This document shows positions 42,648 to 51,076 of a stretch of DNA of 64,000 bases, in pieces. The first letter of the stretch is position 1. Every line of letters begins with the position of its first letter. The notes beneath the pieces are model-generated. The model saw nothing but the letters and a program-made list of their open reading frames with translations. It was not told where the DNA came from and ran no database searches. Source of the stretch: Pseudomonadota bacterium (lineage in GTDB: Bacteria > Pseudomonadota > Gammaproteobacteria > Xanthomonadales > SZUA-38); NCBI GenBank assembly GCA_039033415.1, contig JBCCCR010000004.1, forward strand, positions 186,001-250,000, given 5' to 3'. A program made the translations under genes and the position numbers.

Positions 42648-43391
42648 ATGACTAACGAATTCAAATGGCACACCGTACTCAGCAAGTTCTCAATCATTGC
42701 GCTGATCTTAGGCCTACTTATGCTGCTAGCGTCTATGGGCACGCTAAAAGTCGGATCGTTCGAATTCACACCTTCCGATGGAGCAGGGCTAGAACTGCGT
42801 TTCCATTTGGCGAGCGCAGGACTGATATTGATCTTGTTGGGTACCACCCTTGTGCTAAACGAGCAGGGTATCTGGAGCGGAAAACTCGGTGCGTTCTTCT
42901 TCGCCCTGTCCCTATGCACTTTGGGTGCGCTAGGCTACTTAAACCTCAATCAGTCAACGGCAGAACCATCTCTATCGTATAAAGACTTGCGATTATTCAA
43001 CAATTGGGACGTTTCAGAAGATCGCTTTTTTTCCCAAATTGCGACCGGTAGGCTCGGTGCACTTGGCGATGAAAAAAGGCTGAGCTTACTGTGCAGAAGG
43101 CACGACCCAACAGTAGAGTTTGAATCCGACGTTAGGATAGTGAAGAGCGCGCGCTTCAAGATCCGACCTGAAGAGGTAGTACAAACCCTGGCCATCAGTT
43201 TTCCGCCAGAGTTTTCCAGTAAACTGGTTGACGGCGATGTGATTGAGTGCGCTTTGGTGGCGCTAGCCGAGGGTATACCTTTAGATAAGATTCGAATCGC
43301 CGAGGATGTGATTGAACTAGGTGGAGAAATATTGAGCTTCGCTTCCGACGACGTTGCGGCACCTCGGGGAGACGGACCACCTAGCGGCTAA
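42648..43391 (+). CDS. membrane protein of unknown function
   Basis: I do not recognise this 247-residue protein. Three hydrophobic helices lie in the first 105 residues (FSIIALILGLLMLLASMG, LRFHLASAGLILILLGTTLVL, LGAFFFALSLCTLGALGYLNL), followed by a soluble domain of about 140 residues (YKDLRLFNNWDVSEDRFFSQIATGRLG, then VVQTLAISFPPEFSSKLVDGDVIECALVALAEG). The stop TAA shares its last base with the ATG of the next gene, so the two are an operon. Both lie in the toxin-bearing insert between the 44-bp repeats and share its A+T-rich composition. It could be an accessory gene of the toxin island. Confidence 0.65.
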   Translation: MTNEFKWHTVLSKFSIIALILGLLMLLASMGTLKVGSFEFTPSDGAGLELRFHLASAGLILILLGTTLVLNEQGIWSGKLGAFFFALSLCTLGALGYLNLNQSTAEPSLSYKDLRLFNNWDVSEDRFFSQIATGRLGALGDEKRLSLLCRRHDPTVEFESDVRIVKSARFKIRPEEVVQTLAISFPPEFSSKLVDGDVIECALVALAEGIPLDKIRIAEDVIELGGEILSFASDDVAAPRGDGPPSG

Positions 43392-43894
43392 TGCACCGAA
43401 TGAAGATACCTGTCATGCGTCTCATACTCACAAAAGCAACTGTTTTTTCGGTCGTTTGTGGTCTATGTTTGAATTTGGCGCATGCGCAATGTGCTGGTAA
43501 AGCTGACTGCAATAGCGGTCGGGTAAGCGAAAGGCCTGCAAAAACCCCGTCAGCGATCCAAGCTTGTAACAGGGCGCAAGAAAAGATCTGGGTGTCGATC
43601 GCCTATCCGGATGGTTTAAAGTATTTTGCAGAGGGTTGGTGGTCCCTACGAGCGGGGCAGTGCAAAGTTATTAAGAGAAACATCTACGGCACAGTGATGG
43701 GGTTTGTATTGACCGAAAGCGGAGGTGACATAAGACCTTCAGGTCAATCAAGCTCTTGGTGCATTGACCGGCGCCGACGATTTAGGCAGGAACAGGGAGA
43801 GTGCCCCAACGGAATGGAATCAGTCAACTTTGGCTGGCTCGTCAACCTAAACCGAGAATCTCGCACGCACAAATGGTCTATATCCAAGGAATAA
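43391..43894 (+). CDS. secreted DUF1036-like protein
   Basis: A 167-residue exported protein. The signal peptide is ILTKATVFSVVCGLCLNLAHAQ; the ATG at 43391 overlaps the upstream stop by one base, and another ATG lies at 43400. The mature part shows the DUF1036 pattern: CNRAQEKIWVSIAYPDGLKYFAEGWWSLRAGQCKVI, close to the family consensus of a W-[VI]-A-I-x-Y followed by EGWW-x-L-x-x-G-x-C. Several cysteines (after position 30) may form disulfides. The family function is unknown; in cyanobacteria and proteobacteria it is a small periplasmic protein. It is translationally linked to the membrane protein at 42648. Confidence 0.7.
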   Translation: MHRMKIPVMRLILTKATVFSVVCGLCLNLAHAQCAGKADCNSGRVSERPAKTPSAIQACNRAQEKIWVSIAYPDGLKYFAEGWWSLRAGQCKVIKRNIYGTVMGFVLTESGGDIRPSGQSSSWCIDRRRRFRQEQGECPNGMESVNFGWLVNLNRESRTHKWSISKE

Positions 43895-44176
43895 CTTAAT
43901 CTAAAATACTGCCTCGAGTAGCACTGGAATTCCCACGGAGCACTAGACAGCTTCGGCCTATGATGAGGCGGCCTCACAGAACGAACCGATTATGGCCAAA
44001 CAACCTTGCCGAAAAAGTTGTTTGACCACGTTTCCCAATAAGGAATTTCAGCCTGTTCGAGGCTATCGTTTTCTAAATCCTTGGCGCGTCCGCCGTACCT
44101 AAATCGGCGCGTGGAAAAACGGGCCGCCGCATTTCTGGGCGACCCGTATTGGTTGATTGGATTGAGGTCGTTTACG

Positions 44177-45181
44177 TCACGGGTAAGCGCACAAAACACC
44201 TGCAGGATTTGCTGTCGATCCAGGCGTTGTAACTACCGATGTAGGAGCTCCGGCTACGTTCACACCATTACAATTTGCCTGTCCTGAGAAATTGTTATTG
44301 TCGAACGTAACTGAGTCAAAGACTGCGGTTTCAGCACCGTTTGAGCCGAATACCGAGCCGCCACGTCCACTGCGCCTAATGAGAGTGTTCTCGACTAGAA
44401 GCCCGCCGTCGCCAAATGGGGCGTCGACCCCCCACCCGTTGTTGTCGATAAGCGAGACGTTTCGAATCGTCGCGTTGGGACAATCGACAAGGTAGTAGCC
44501 TGCTGAGCCGCTTTCGTACACGTTGGTTCCGGTGACGCGCAAGTTTGCAGAGTCATCGCAAATTACTCCTCCATCACCGATCAGAAACCCTTGGGGACCC
44601 GGAATAAAAGTGCCATCGCCAGTAGCCGAACCCCATTCCAAGCGCACTGAACTACTAAGCTTGATCCAGATGTTCCCATCTGGAATCCCATCCGAAGGGT
44701 CTCCAGTATCAAACACTGTATTCGTTAGGATTCGGGCACTGTTACTCGACTGCACCCCAATTCCGATCCTGCCCGCTGTCACCTGATTGTCGTAAATTAG
44801 AGAACCCGGAGATTGGAATGCCAGAATTCCAAACTCTGGGATCGTTCCACTGGCCTCAACGATCAAGTGCGCGACATCGGAGCCGTTTCTTAAGACGATT
44901 ACGCGACTGGCGGAACCGCTAGAGGGCAACGACTGTCCCACGATCGTAACTGCAGAGGCGGTTCCGTTGGCGCCGTATAGCTGCTTGTTGTTTGATACGG
45001 TGATGGTGCTGGTGACGTTATAGGTACCATTGGTGAGGCAAACTCTATCGCCTGATGAAGCAGTGTTTAGAGCGCTTTGAATGCTGCTGCCCGGACCGAT
45101 CGTAACGTCACAACCAAAAGAGGAGGTCGCGGCAAACAATGCCCCAACTCCTGCAATTGCAGATTTGAATTTCATCTTCAT
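44177..45181 (-). CDS. secreted parallel beta-helix protein
   Basis: A 334-residue exported protein with signal peptide KFKSAIAGVGALFAATSSFGC; the Cys at the cut could be mistaken for a lipobox but the context is SSFGC. The mature part begins with the pectate-lyase-like opening IGPGSSIQSALNTASSGDRVCLTNGTYNVTSTITV and continues as a right-handed beta-helix (YDNQVTAGRIGIGVQSS, TIRNVSLIDNNGWGVDAPFGDGGLLVENTLIRRSG). No clear lyase catalytic residues are seen. It is convergent with the DUF1036 gene and lies within the toxin-bearing insert. Extracellular polysaccharide binding is a possible role. Confidence 0.7.
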   Translation of the reverse strand: MKMKFKSAIAGVGALFAATSSFGCDVTIGPGSSIQSALNTASSGDRVCLTNGTYNVTSTITVSNNKQLYGANGTASAVTIVGQSLPSSGSASRVIVLRNGSDVAHLIVEASGTIPEFGILAFQSPGSLIYDNQVTAGRIGIGVQSSNSARILTNTVFDTGDPSDGIPDGNIWIKLSSSVRLEWGSATGDGTFIPGPQGFLIGDGGVICDDSANLRVTGTNVYESGSAGYYLVDCPNATIRNVSLIDNNGWGVDAPFGDGGLLVENTLIRRSGRGGSVFGSNGAETAVFDSVTFDNNNFSGQANCNGVNVAGAPTSVVTTPGSTANPAGVLCAYP

Positions 45182-45352
45182 ACTCTTACTCTCTCGAAGT
45201 TCTGAGCCCGATAATGGGAAAATTAGAATAGAGAAAAAAATGCTAATGGAACGCTAAAATTCTCTTTTGAGAGAGTTAAGTTTGACGAGCTGCAATGGAA
45301 CACGGGTTCTACCTCATCAATTCGGACACGCCTGAAAAGGCCGCGAATCAGG

Positions 45353-45796
45353 CTACTTTCGGAGAAACTCGCGCAACAACTTTGCCCTGCGCCGTCCTGG
45401 CTGCCGCAAGCTCCGCTCCCAACGACTGAGACTGCCTGAATCGACGCCGATTGCGACGGCAGCCTGTTTGGTCGTCAGCCCTCGGGTCACCCTGCGAAAC
45501 CGAACTAGCCCACCCAAATCAAGATTGAAGTAGTCGTCGGGCAGCGGGCAATACCCAAGGTAGTTGATGACCTTTGGATAGCATCGGACGCGCACCTCAG
45601 TCTGGTTGAGCTCCCAGTGAATAATGGTTTCAACGCAGACGCCGAGGAGTTTGGCAAGGTTTTTTTGCAGCTCTCCTCGTCGAATTCGAACCGCCCTAAG
45701 GTGATCACCCAGCGTCACCAGATCTTGGGGATACGAGAAATCACTGCGTAAGTGATTGAATCGTATAGGTGGCAACAAGGCAATGAAACCTTGCAA
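45353..45796 (-). CDS. XRE/HTH DNA-binding protein linked to RAYT elements
   Basis: A 147-residue protein with two HTH units: LGDHLRAVRIRRGELQKNLAKLLGVCVETIIHWE (about 31-64) and LVRFRRVTRGLTTKQAAVAIGVDSGSLSRWE (about 96-129). The open frame starts at TTG 45796, which lies inside the comM-derived segment; the native start may be one of the TTG codons near 45778. A truncated paralogue lies at 28303-28479 beside a RAYT remnant, so this gene type probably travels with such elements. It likely binds DNA; targets are unknown. Confidence 0.65.
   Translation of the reverse strand: MQGFIALLPPIRFNHLRSDFSYPQDLVTLGDHLRAVRIRRGELQKNLAKLLGVCVETIIHWELNQTEVRVRCYPKVINYLGYCPLPDDYFNLDLGGLVRFRRVTRGLTTKQAAVAIGVDSGSLSRWERSLRQPGRRRAKLLREFLRK
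45747..45790. repeat. 44-bp direct repeat, right copy
   Basis: Identical to 28436-28479. It forms the 5' part of the intact HTH gene (minus) and is joined directly at about 45783 to the duplicated comM 3' segment (ATGAAACCTTGCAAG compared with ATGAACCCCTGCAAG in the intact comM). Confidence 0.85.
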
Positions 45797-46280
45797 GTGT
45801 GGCTACTACGGCGTGGATAGCCGGTGTCAGTGCGGGCCGGCAGAGGTCCAACGCTACCGCCAGCGCATCTCAGGCCCGCTACTGGATCGGATCGACATGC
45901 ATGTGCTGATGCCGCGGGTCACGCTAAGAGAGCTAAATAGGGCACCCGGAGGGGAATCATCAGAAGCGGTCAAAAAAAGAGTGGCCGCCGGGCAATTCAT
46001 TCAACACGAGCGCCAGCAGCAACTCAATGCCCAGCTGAGTGGAAGCGCGCTCGATCAATTCGCATCACTCAACAAACGTACAAAAGCCATGCTGGAAAAC
46101 GTGGCTGAGCAGTTGGGCTTGTCGACCAGGGCTTGCCACCGTGTTCAGCGCGTTGCCCGCACCATTGCCGACCTGGCGGGGGAGCAAGAGATCTCAATTC
46201 AACATCTCAGCGAAGCCGTTCAGTATCGCCAACTGGACCGGCTTTCTATTGAACAGGCTGCAAACGGTCCGAACGAGTAG
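45783..46280 (+). pseudogene. comM: partial duplicate of comM (3' third)
   Basis: Encodes the last about 165 residues of ComM (MKPCKCGYYGVDSRCQCG to the stop), with about nine in ten residues identical to 27015-27508. The N-terminal domain and Walker motifs are missing, so it cannot be an active ATPase. Similarity continues for over 100 bases past the stop (to about 46415, compare 27509-27640), so a whole DNA segment was copied, not just an ORF. The frame is still open from ATG 45783, with mostly conservative changes, so it may be a fairly recent or selected copy. Confidence 0.85.
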
Positions 46281-46407
46281 GTCTACAGAGGACACTGCGT
46301 CCACAGTCCCGTCCTAACTCGACCTGATACTGTTCTTTTTTGGTGCTAGAACCCAAAACTTCGATCTGTCACTTGGTCCCGGATCCTCAGATTCCGTACA
46401 GGCTTCT

Positions 46408-47574
46408 CTAGAAGGTAAACCGCTCTAACTCGACCACTCGCTCGCCGTTCAGATCCAAGATCACCATGTCTGGTGCGCTGAAATCGAACAACAGACTGCG
46501 AGACTCGCGCAAGTTTGGTAACCGATGGCTAGCACCGATGGGCTGGCCGTTTTCAAATTCAAGCAATTCGACCTCAATTGCCGAATTAGACAAGTTTCCC
46601 TGAGCGGTGTACCAAACCGGACCGCCCTCATCGTTGTAGAGATAGCCGGCCAGAAACACGGAATTTCGCTGGATCTCAACGGAAAACCCGGTGCCGGGCT
46701 GATCCGGATCCCAATACCAGCCGTCCTCCGGTAGACTCGTATCAATCAGTGGATCGAGCGGTTCTATCGCTCTAATCGAGCCAAAGTTGAACCGTTCTAT
46801 TGTCATCTCACCTCCCGGCCAGCGCATTGTGGCCGAGGTATCTGATACAAATTCCAGCTCAAGCTTGCCGGTAGCTTCTGAGATACTGGCGTCCATGAAA
46901 TCGCCGGCCAGCGTTTGGCCACCCTCAAATGCCAGCAGGTCGGCGGAGAACACATTGCGACTATTGGCGCTGCCTTGGGCAACTAACCAAGTGGGTGCAC
47001 CGCTGTCGTCGTAAACGTAGGCAGCGACAAACATTTGGTCAGCCTGGCGTTCAATAAAGAAGCCACGCCCCGGTTCAGCGGGATTCCACCACCAGCCGGT
47101 TTGCGGCGTGGTGACGAGATCGATCGTGGTGGTAGCAACCGTTCGACGCTGCGGCGGGATAGCATCTCCTGGACTTGAGAAGCGCGGTACTCGAATTTCG
47201 ATCTCGGCAGTGGTGCCGATGCCAGATGCGAAGCGCAGACCGTGAGCCGGAATTTCCAGCAGATTCCCTGTCTGGATCACACAGCCATGTGCTCGGCACC
47301 TCACGTTGTCAATGAGAAGACTTATTACATTGGGCTCCTCAAGTCTGACAGAGCTTAAGGCCCAATCGGGAGACGGCACGGCGTTTCCGCTTCTTAAGGA
47401 AAACGGGGTTAGGAACTCGCCGTTGCTCACCGTGATCAATATCGGCACAAAGTAGTTGCTGCCAACGTAGGTTTCGCTAGCGGCCAGGGCAATGGGTTCA
47501 GCGTTAACTGCTATTGGTTCGGCACTCGCTGACTGGGCAATGACGACTAGCCCGATTAAGTAGATATTCCTCAT
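46408..47574 (-). CDS. secreted protein with two GWWxP repeats
   Basis: A 388-residue exported protein with signal peptide MRNIYLIGLVVIAQSASA. After an Ig-like N-terminal domain (about 30-150) come two copies of a W-rich beta domain, each opening with a GW[WY]W-x-P-x-x-P-G-x-GF pattern: GWWWNPAEPGRGFFIERQ (about 160) and GWYWDPDQPGTGFSVEIQ (about 288), each followed by V[FY]-x-AGYxY-x-D-x-G-x-P-x-W. I know this repeat from many secreted proteins of Lysobacterales-type bacteria without an established function. A related W-rich segment is present in the middle of the RHS toxin. It might bind sugars or other ligands; no enzyme motif is seen. Confidence 0.7.
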   Translation of the reverse strand: MRNIYLIGLVVIAQSASAEPIAVNAEPIALAASETYVGSNYFVPILITVSNGEFLTPFSLRSGNAVPSPDWALSSVRLEEPNVISLLIDNVRCRAHGCVIQTGNLLEIPAHGLRFASGIGTTAEIEIRVPRFSSPGDAIPPQRRTVATTTIDLVTTPQTGWWWNPAEPGRGFFIERQADQMFVAAYVYDDSGAPTWLVAQGSANSRNVFSADLLAFEGGQTLAGDFMDASISEATGKLELEFVSDTSATMRWPGGEMTIERFNFGSIRAIEPLDPLIDTSLPEDGWYWDPDQPGTGFSVEIQRNSVFLAGYLYNDEGGPVWYTAQGNLSNSAIEVELLEFENGQPIGASHRLPNLRESRSLLFDFSAPDMVILDLNGERVVELERFTF

Positions 47575-47734
47575 CTTGCCTTGCTAATTCGCCAGAACAG
47601 TGGCACCAATCGTAGGCGTGCACACGCAGAGAGTAACGAAAGAACCACGAATGTTTGACGAAACTTGAGCGCAGGCTGGCCATTGACTGGGTTTCTCCCA
47701 GCAGGGTGCGAAATGGCGATATGGGGTCCGATGT

Positions 47735-47758
47735 GGGGTCAGGTTAACTTTCCTACAG
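47735..47758. repeat. REP-like repeat (AGGTTAACTTTCCTAC)
   Basis: GGGGTCAGGTTAACTTTCC then CTACAG, matching copies at 28120, 55014 and 58061. It is in the intergenic space 29 bases left of MITE copy A. Confidence 0.6.
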
Positions 47759-47787
47759 AAGTTGCATTCAACGTCTATTAAACATAT

Positions 47788-47967
47788 GGGGTCAGGTTCC
47801 AGTGCCAGTCATGAGGTGATGTAAAAGGCTAGTTGGTTAGGGCTGAGCCAGTTGTACTTGTAATTGCAGTGCCGCGCGTATCGTAGGCAAAGGCGCTGGC
47901 GCAGATTTGAAGTACCCGAATCGGTGGATGGCGTCGGGAGTACAGGCCTGGCACTTGAACCTGACCC
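47788..47967. mobile_element. MITE copy A, 180 bp
   Basis: Bounded by GGGGTCAGGTTCCAGTGCC on the left and GGCACTTGAACCTGACCC on the right, imperfect inverted repeats. The interior is about 90 percent alike to the copies at 50728 and 52509 by eye. No transposase is encoded. The inner end positions of the left TIR differ slightly (TTCC for TTCA), so this is the most worn copy. Confidence 0.75.
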
Positions 47968-48052
47968 AAAAAAATCCTGACCGATGGATTTGTGCGCTCT
48001 GACGAGTTTCGGCATTGAATAAGAAACCGTGAAAACTGGAACGAACCTAACC

Positions 48053-49063
48053 ATGAACGAGCGGCTCCCGCACTCCTTAGAAACGCCAAAAACGGTCAAC
48101 CCCATAAAACAGCTGAGTTTGTGCCTGCTGGTTTGGCAAACGCTGTCGGCGGGTTTAGCCGCGGAGCCCCTGGGGACCAACTTCACCTACCAGGGAGAAC
48201 TGCTGGACGGCGGGGCTGCCGCTGAGGGCCTGTATGACCTTCAGTTCGAGCTATTCGATCGGGCGGTTGGCGGCCCGTTCGTCGCCTCGGCCGTAGTGGT
48301 CGACGATGTCCTAGTCCAAAGCGGCGTGTTCAGCGTTGAACTAGATTTTGGCGTCGGTCCTTTCGCTGGCGACCAGCTGTGGCTTGAAATTGGAGTGAGG
48401 GCCGGTTCTAGCACCGGCGGATTTACGGGTCTGCTGCCCCGGCAAAAGCTCACGGCCGCGCCCTATGCGCTTCACGCGGAAATGGTGGCATTGGATTCTA
48501 TTTCCAGCCCGGAGATCGCAGACGACTCAATCTCCGCTGCCGACCTGGCAGCCAACTCGGTAGGAGCCAATGAGATCATCGACAGCCAGGTCCAGCGGCG
48601 CGTGAGCGCGAGCTGCGACGACGGCACTTTACTCGCGGGCATTGCGCAGGACGGTAGTCCAGATTGCGAATCCGCCTTAGACGTGGTGTTCGGCGAGGGT
48701 GTGGAGTCTTCGGGTGTTGTTTTACAACCGGAAGCCACCTTTCTAGAGCAAAACTTTGTTACCTCTCGGGCCGGTCGTCTCTTGATCACCGTCCCGGGCG
48801 ATTTCGTTCTCGTCTGCTCGCCCACGGCCAGCGCTGCGCGCTTCATATATTTGACCGTTGACGGCGTGCCTATACGGTCGAGCACCACGATTACCCGCAG
48901 CACCGCAAACAGGCAGCAAAAATTGTCTGGTATTACCGATACGGTCGTAGCGGCGGGTACCCATGAGCTAGCGTTCGCGGGGGAATGTGAGGGAGCCAGT
49001 ACCGGGACCCCGATCTTCTCGCAATATGCGCCGCCGGCTGCGGTTGTGGTTCTGCCGGAGTGA
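48053..49063 (+). CDS. secreted protein with collar-like N-terminal domain
   Basis: A 336-residue exported protein. I use ATG 48053; a GTG at 48029 is also in frame. A hydrophobic segment (LSLCLLVWQTLSAGLA) at about 22-37 gives a Sec signal with a long n-region. Residues about 40-140 form the TFTYQGxLxDGGxxAxGxYDLxFxLFD domain (NFTYQGELLDGG, YDLQFELFDRAVGG, SGVFSVELDFG, LWLEIGVR, LPRQKLTAAPYALHA) often found on surface or phage-collar-like proteins. A stalk-like IADDSISAADLAANSVGANEI stretch follows and a globular end domain with three cysteines. Function is unknown; a trimeric surface fibre is possible. Confidence 0.7.
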   Translation: MNERLPHSLETPKTVNPIKQLSLCLLVWQTLSAGLAAEPLGTNFTYQGELLDGGAAAEGLYDLQFELFDRAVGGPFVASAVVVDDVLVQSGVFSVELDFGVGPFAGDQLWLEIGVRAGSSTGGFTGLLPRQKLTAAPYALHAEMVALDSISSPEIADDSISAADLAANSVGANEIIDSQVQRRVSASCDDGTLLAGIAQDGSPDCESALDVVFGEGVESSGVVLQPEATFLEQNFVTSRAGRLLITVPGDFVLVCSPTASAARFIYLTVDGVPIRSSTTITRSTANRQQKLSGITDTVVAAGTHELAFAGECEGASTGTPIFSQYAPPAAVVVLPE

Positions 49064-49196
49064 TCGGGCCTTTCGGTCGTACCTGCATACCCAACGCACT
49101 GCCCGAATCGCGACTTGGCGGCAATGCCACTGCCTTTTGTTCGCTTTTGTGAAATTCGGCATTTAACAGAATCATGTATGAGGAAAAGGCCTACTC

Positions 49197-50669
49197 ATGA
49201 CTTCAGCAACCGGGTTGCCGCAACCCAGACGGGCCGACTTTTCGCGCGATCCCTGCTGGGTTTTTGCAACAGTTTTGTTGTCTGCTGTTATCTTCAGCGT
49301 TCCTGGCGTTTGCCGCGGGCAGATCGCGGTCATGATAGCCACCGTCGAAGTCACCACACTATCGGACGAGGCCAGCCCGGCGGGTTGCTCCCTACGCGAG
49401 GCAATCGATGCACTAACCCTTGGGTCAAGCATCAACGGCTGCGCGCGCACCATGATCGTGGGTCTGGGCGCCGACGTGGTTACCTTTGATCCTGCGCTGA
49501 TGCCCGGCGAAATAGTGTTGAACAGCGCGCTCGAACCGGCAGTGGACCTGTTCATACGCGGGCCGGGCCGGGAACTGCTAACCATCAGCGGCCAGCACGC
49601 GCACGAAGTGTTTTGGGCAACCGATGCTCACCTAAGGATCGAGGGCGTGACTTTAACCGAGGGCTTGGCTGCCCGTCCGTCAGCCTCTACGGGAGGCGCT
49701 GTTTTCGCTCGCGAAGTAACGCTTGACGGGGTTCGCGTATCGAACTCTACGGCGTTGGACTCTGGCGGAGGGATCAGCGGAACTCGCGTTGCCGTGCGAA
49801 ACAGTGAAATCGTGGGAAATCAGGTAGCCGCCGGTTCTGGCATCGGAGGTGGTCTAAGTGGCGGTTTTGTCACGATTGAATCGTCAGAGTTCAAAGAAAA
49901 TGAAGCCGGCACCTTTGGCGGTGCCGTGGCTGCCGGTCTTGAGCTGTCGATAAGCGATTCCCTGTTTCAACACAACCGGGCCGCTACCGGAGGCGCCCTG
50001 TATGTGGTTCGAGGAAACGGGGAGGTTGTTCGCAGCCAGTTTGTCGACAACGACGGCGAGGGTGCCGTCATTTATCAAACAGATGATTCCGCCGTCGATG
50101 ACACGCTCCGGCTGAGCATTCGTCAGTCGCTCATTGTGGATCAGGTCGTCAATCCTTTTGGCGGCTCTTTATTCGCGCAGCGCCAAACAGACCGCATGGT
50201 GCAGCTCAGCGTTCAAAACACATCGATCCTAACCGTCCGAGGCATTCGCGCTGAGGCGGAGTTGAGCCTTAACAACGTCACTATCCGCGCCATGGGTGGG
50301 GTTTCCGGGTTGACTCTCCCGGCTGGCTCCCTGGCGCAACTATATGATTCGATCGTTGTAAGTGATGGGCCAGCCGCTTGTCAGAACCAGGGCGTATTTC
50401 CCGCCCAGTTCAACAACATCTTCAGTAGTGGCAACTGCGCGGATGAGACCCGGGGCGACCTGGTTGCTGAACCCATGTTAGGGCCGCTGAAAGACAACGG
50501 CGGACCCACCGCATCGTTTGCCCCATTGTCCGGCAGCCCGGCGATCAACAACGGCGGGCCATTCTGCCGGTCGGTAGATCAACGGGGACTGCAGCGCACC
50601 GATGGGTTCTGCGATATCGGAGCCATTGAATTTGGTGCTGCCCGGGTTTTTGACGATGGCTTCGAGTAA
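49197..50669 (+). CDS. secreted CSLREA beta-helix protein with GFE tail
   Basis: A 490-residue exported protein. A signal peptide (WVFATVLLSAVIFSVPGVCRG) lies after an N-terminal basic stretch. The CSLREA motif is GCSLREAIDAL at about 63-73. A right-handed beta-helix occupies about 100-420 (GGAVFAREVTLDGVRVSNS, GGGISGTRVAVRNSEIVGN, GGALYVVRGNGEVVRSQFVDN). The closing motif LGPLKDNGGPTASFAPLSGSPAINNG...DQRGLQR...CDIGAIEF is typical. It ends in ARVFDDGFE, matching the tail of the proteins at 6001 and 52890. A surface or secreted role is likely; no catalytic residues seen. Confidence 0.8.
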   Translation: MTSATGLPQPRRADFSRDPCWVFATVLLSAVIFSVPGVCRGQIAVMIATVEVTTLSDEASPAGCSLREAIDALTLGSSINGCARTMIVGLGADVVTFDPALMPGEIVLNSALEPAVDLFIRGPGRELLTISGQHAHEVFWATDAHLRIEGVTLTEGLAARPSASTGGAVFAREVTLDGVRVSNSTALDSGGGISGTRVAVRNSEIVGNQVAAGSGIGGGLSGGFVTIESSEFKENEAGTFGGAVAAGLELSISDSLFQHNRAATGGALYVVRGNGEVVRSQFVDNDGEGAVIYQTDDSAVDDTLRLSIRQSLIVDQVVNPFGGSLFAQRQTDRMVQLSVQNTSILTVRGIRAEAELSLNNVTIRAMGGVSGLTLPAGSLAQLYDSIVVSDGPAACQNQGVFPAQFNNIFSSGNCADETRGDLVAEPMLGPLKDNGGPTASFAPLSGSPAINNGGPFCRSVDQRGLQRTDGFCDIGAIEFGAARVFDDGFE

Positions 50670-50727
50670 GCCTTCGCCGCGAGACTGGCACTGCTCGAAG
50701 GCTTTCTGGAGATTTGGCGAAACATAC

Positions 50728-50908
50728 GGGGTCAGGTTCAAGTGCCAGGCATGAGGTGGTGTAAAAGGCTAGTTGGCTAGGGCTGAGCCAGTTGTACTTG
50801 TAATTGCAGTGCCGCGCGTATCGTAGGCAAAGGCTCTGGATCAGATTTGAAATACCCGAATCGGTGGGTGGCGTCGGGAGTACAGGCCTGGCACTTGAAC
50901 CTGACCCC
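50728..50908. mobile_element. MITE copy B, 181 bp
   Basis: Perfect terminal inverted repeats: GGGGTCAGGTTCAAGTGCC...GC on the left (preceded by AACATAC) and GC...GGCACTTGAACCTGACCCC on the right, 23 bp pairing exactly. No coding capacity for a transposase. The interior matches copies A and C. It lies between the beta-helix gene and the serine hydrolase gene. Confidence 0.8.
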
Positions 50909-50952
50909 AAAAATTCCGCGACCCGTCCGACCGAATGATTGTTGCACACGCG

Positions 50953-51045
50953 CGCGTTGAGCATCGTTTATTACTTACGGTAGATACGAAGATACTGAAA
51001 TACCCCGTAAGCTCGGTAGCCGGTCAGCGGCAAGCGGAACTTGGC
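50953..51045. repeat. 93-bp repeat D, first copy
   Basis: Shares about 80-85 percent identity with 52748-52839, including ATACCCCGTAAGCTCGGTAG and GCGGCAAGCGG. Both copies lie 45-60 bases to the right of a MITE copy, so the duplicated block may include the MITE and its flank. Confidence 0.6.
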
Positions 51046-51076
51046 AACGCAGGCCCGACTTGAGAGGTTTTCTCGA

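Noticed and set aside
28436..45790. The 44-bp repeats as att sites of an integrative element
   Set aside because: No integrase or other recombinase is encoded between them, and they lie inside a pair of paralogous HTH genes. Duplication and homologous recombination explain them more simply.
47809..48186. Minus-strand frames running through MITE copy A
   Set aside because: The frames are created by the MITE interior and the start of the collar-like gene; they do not match any protein family and lack starts.
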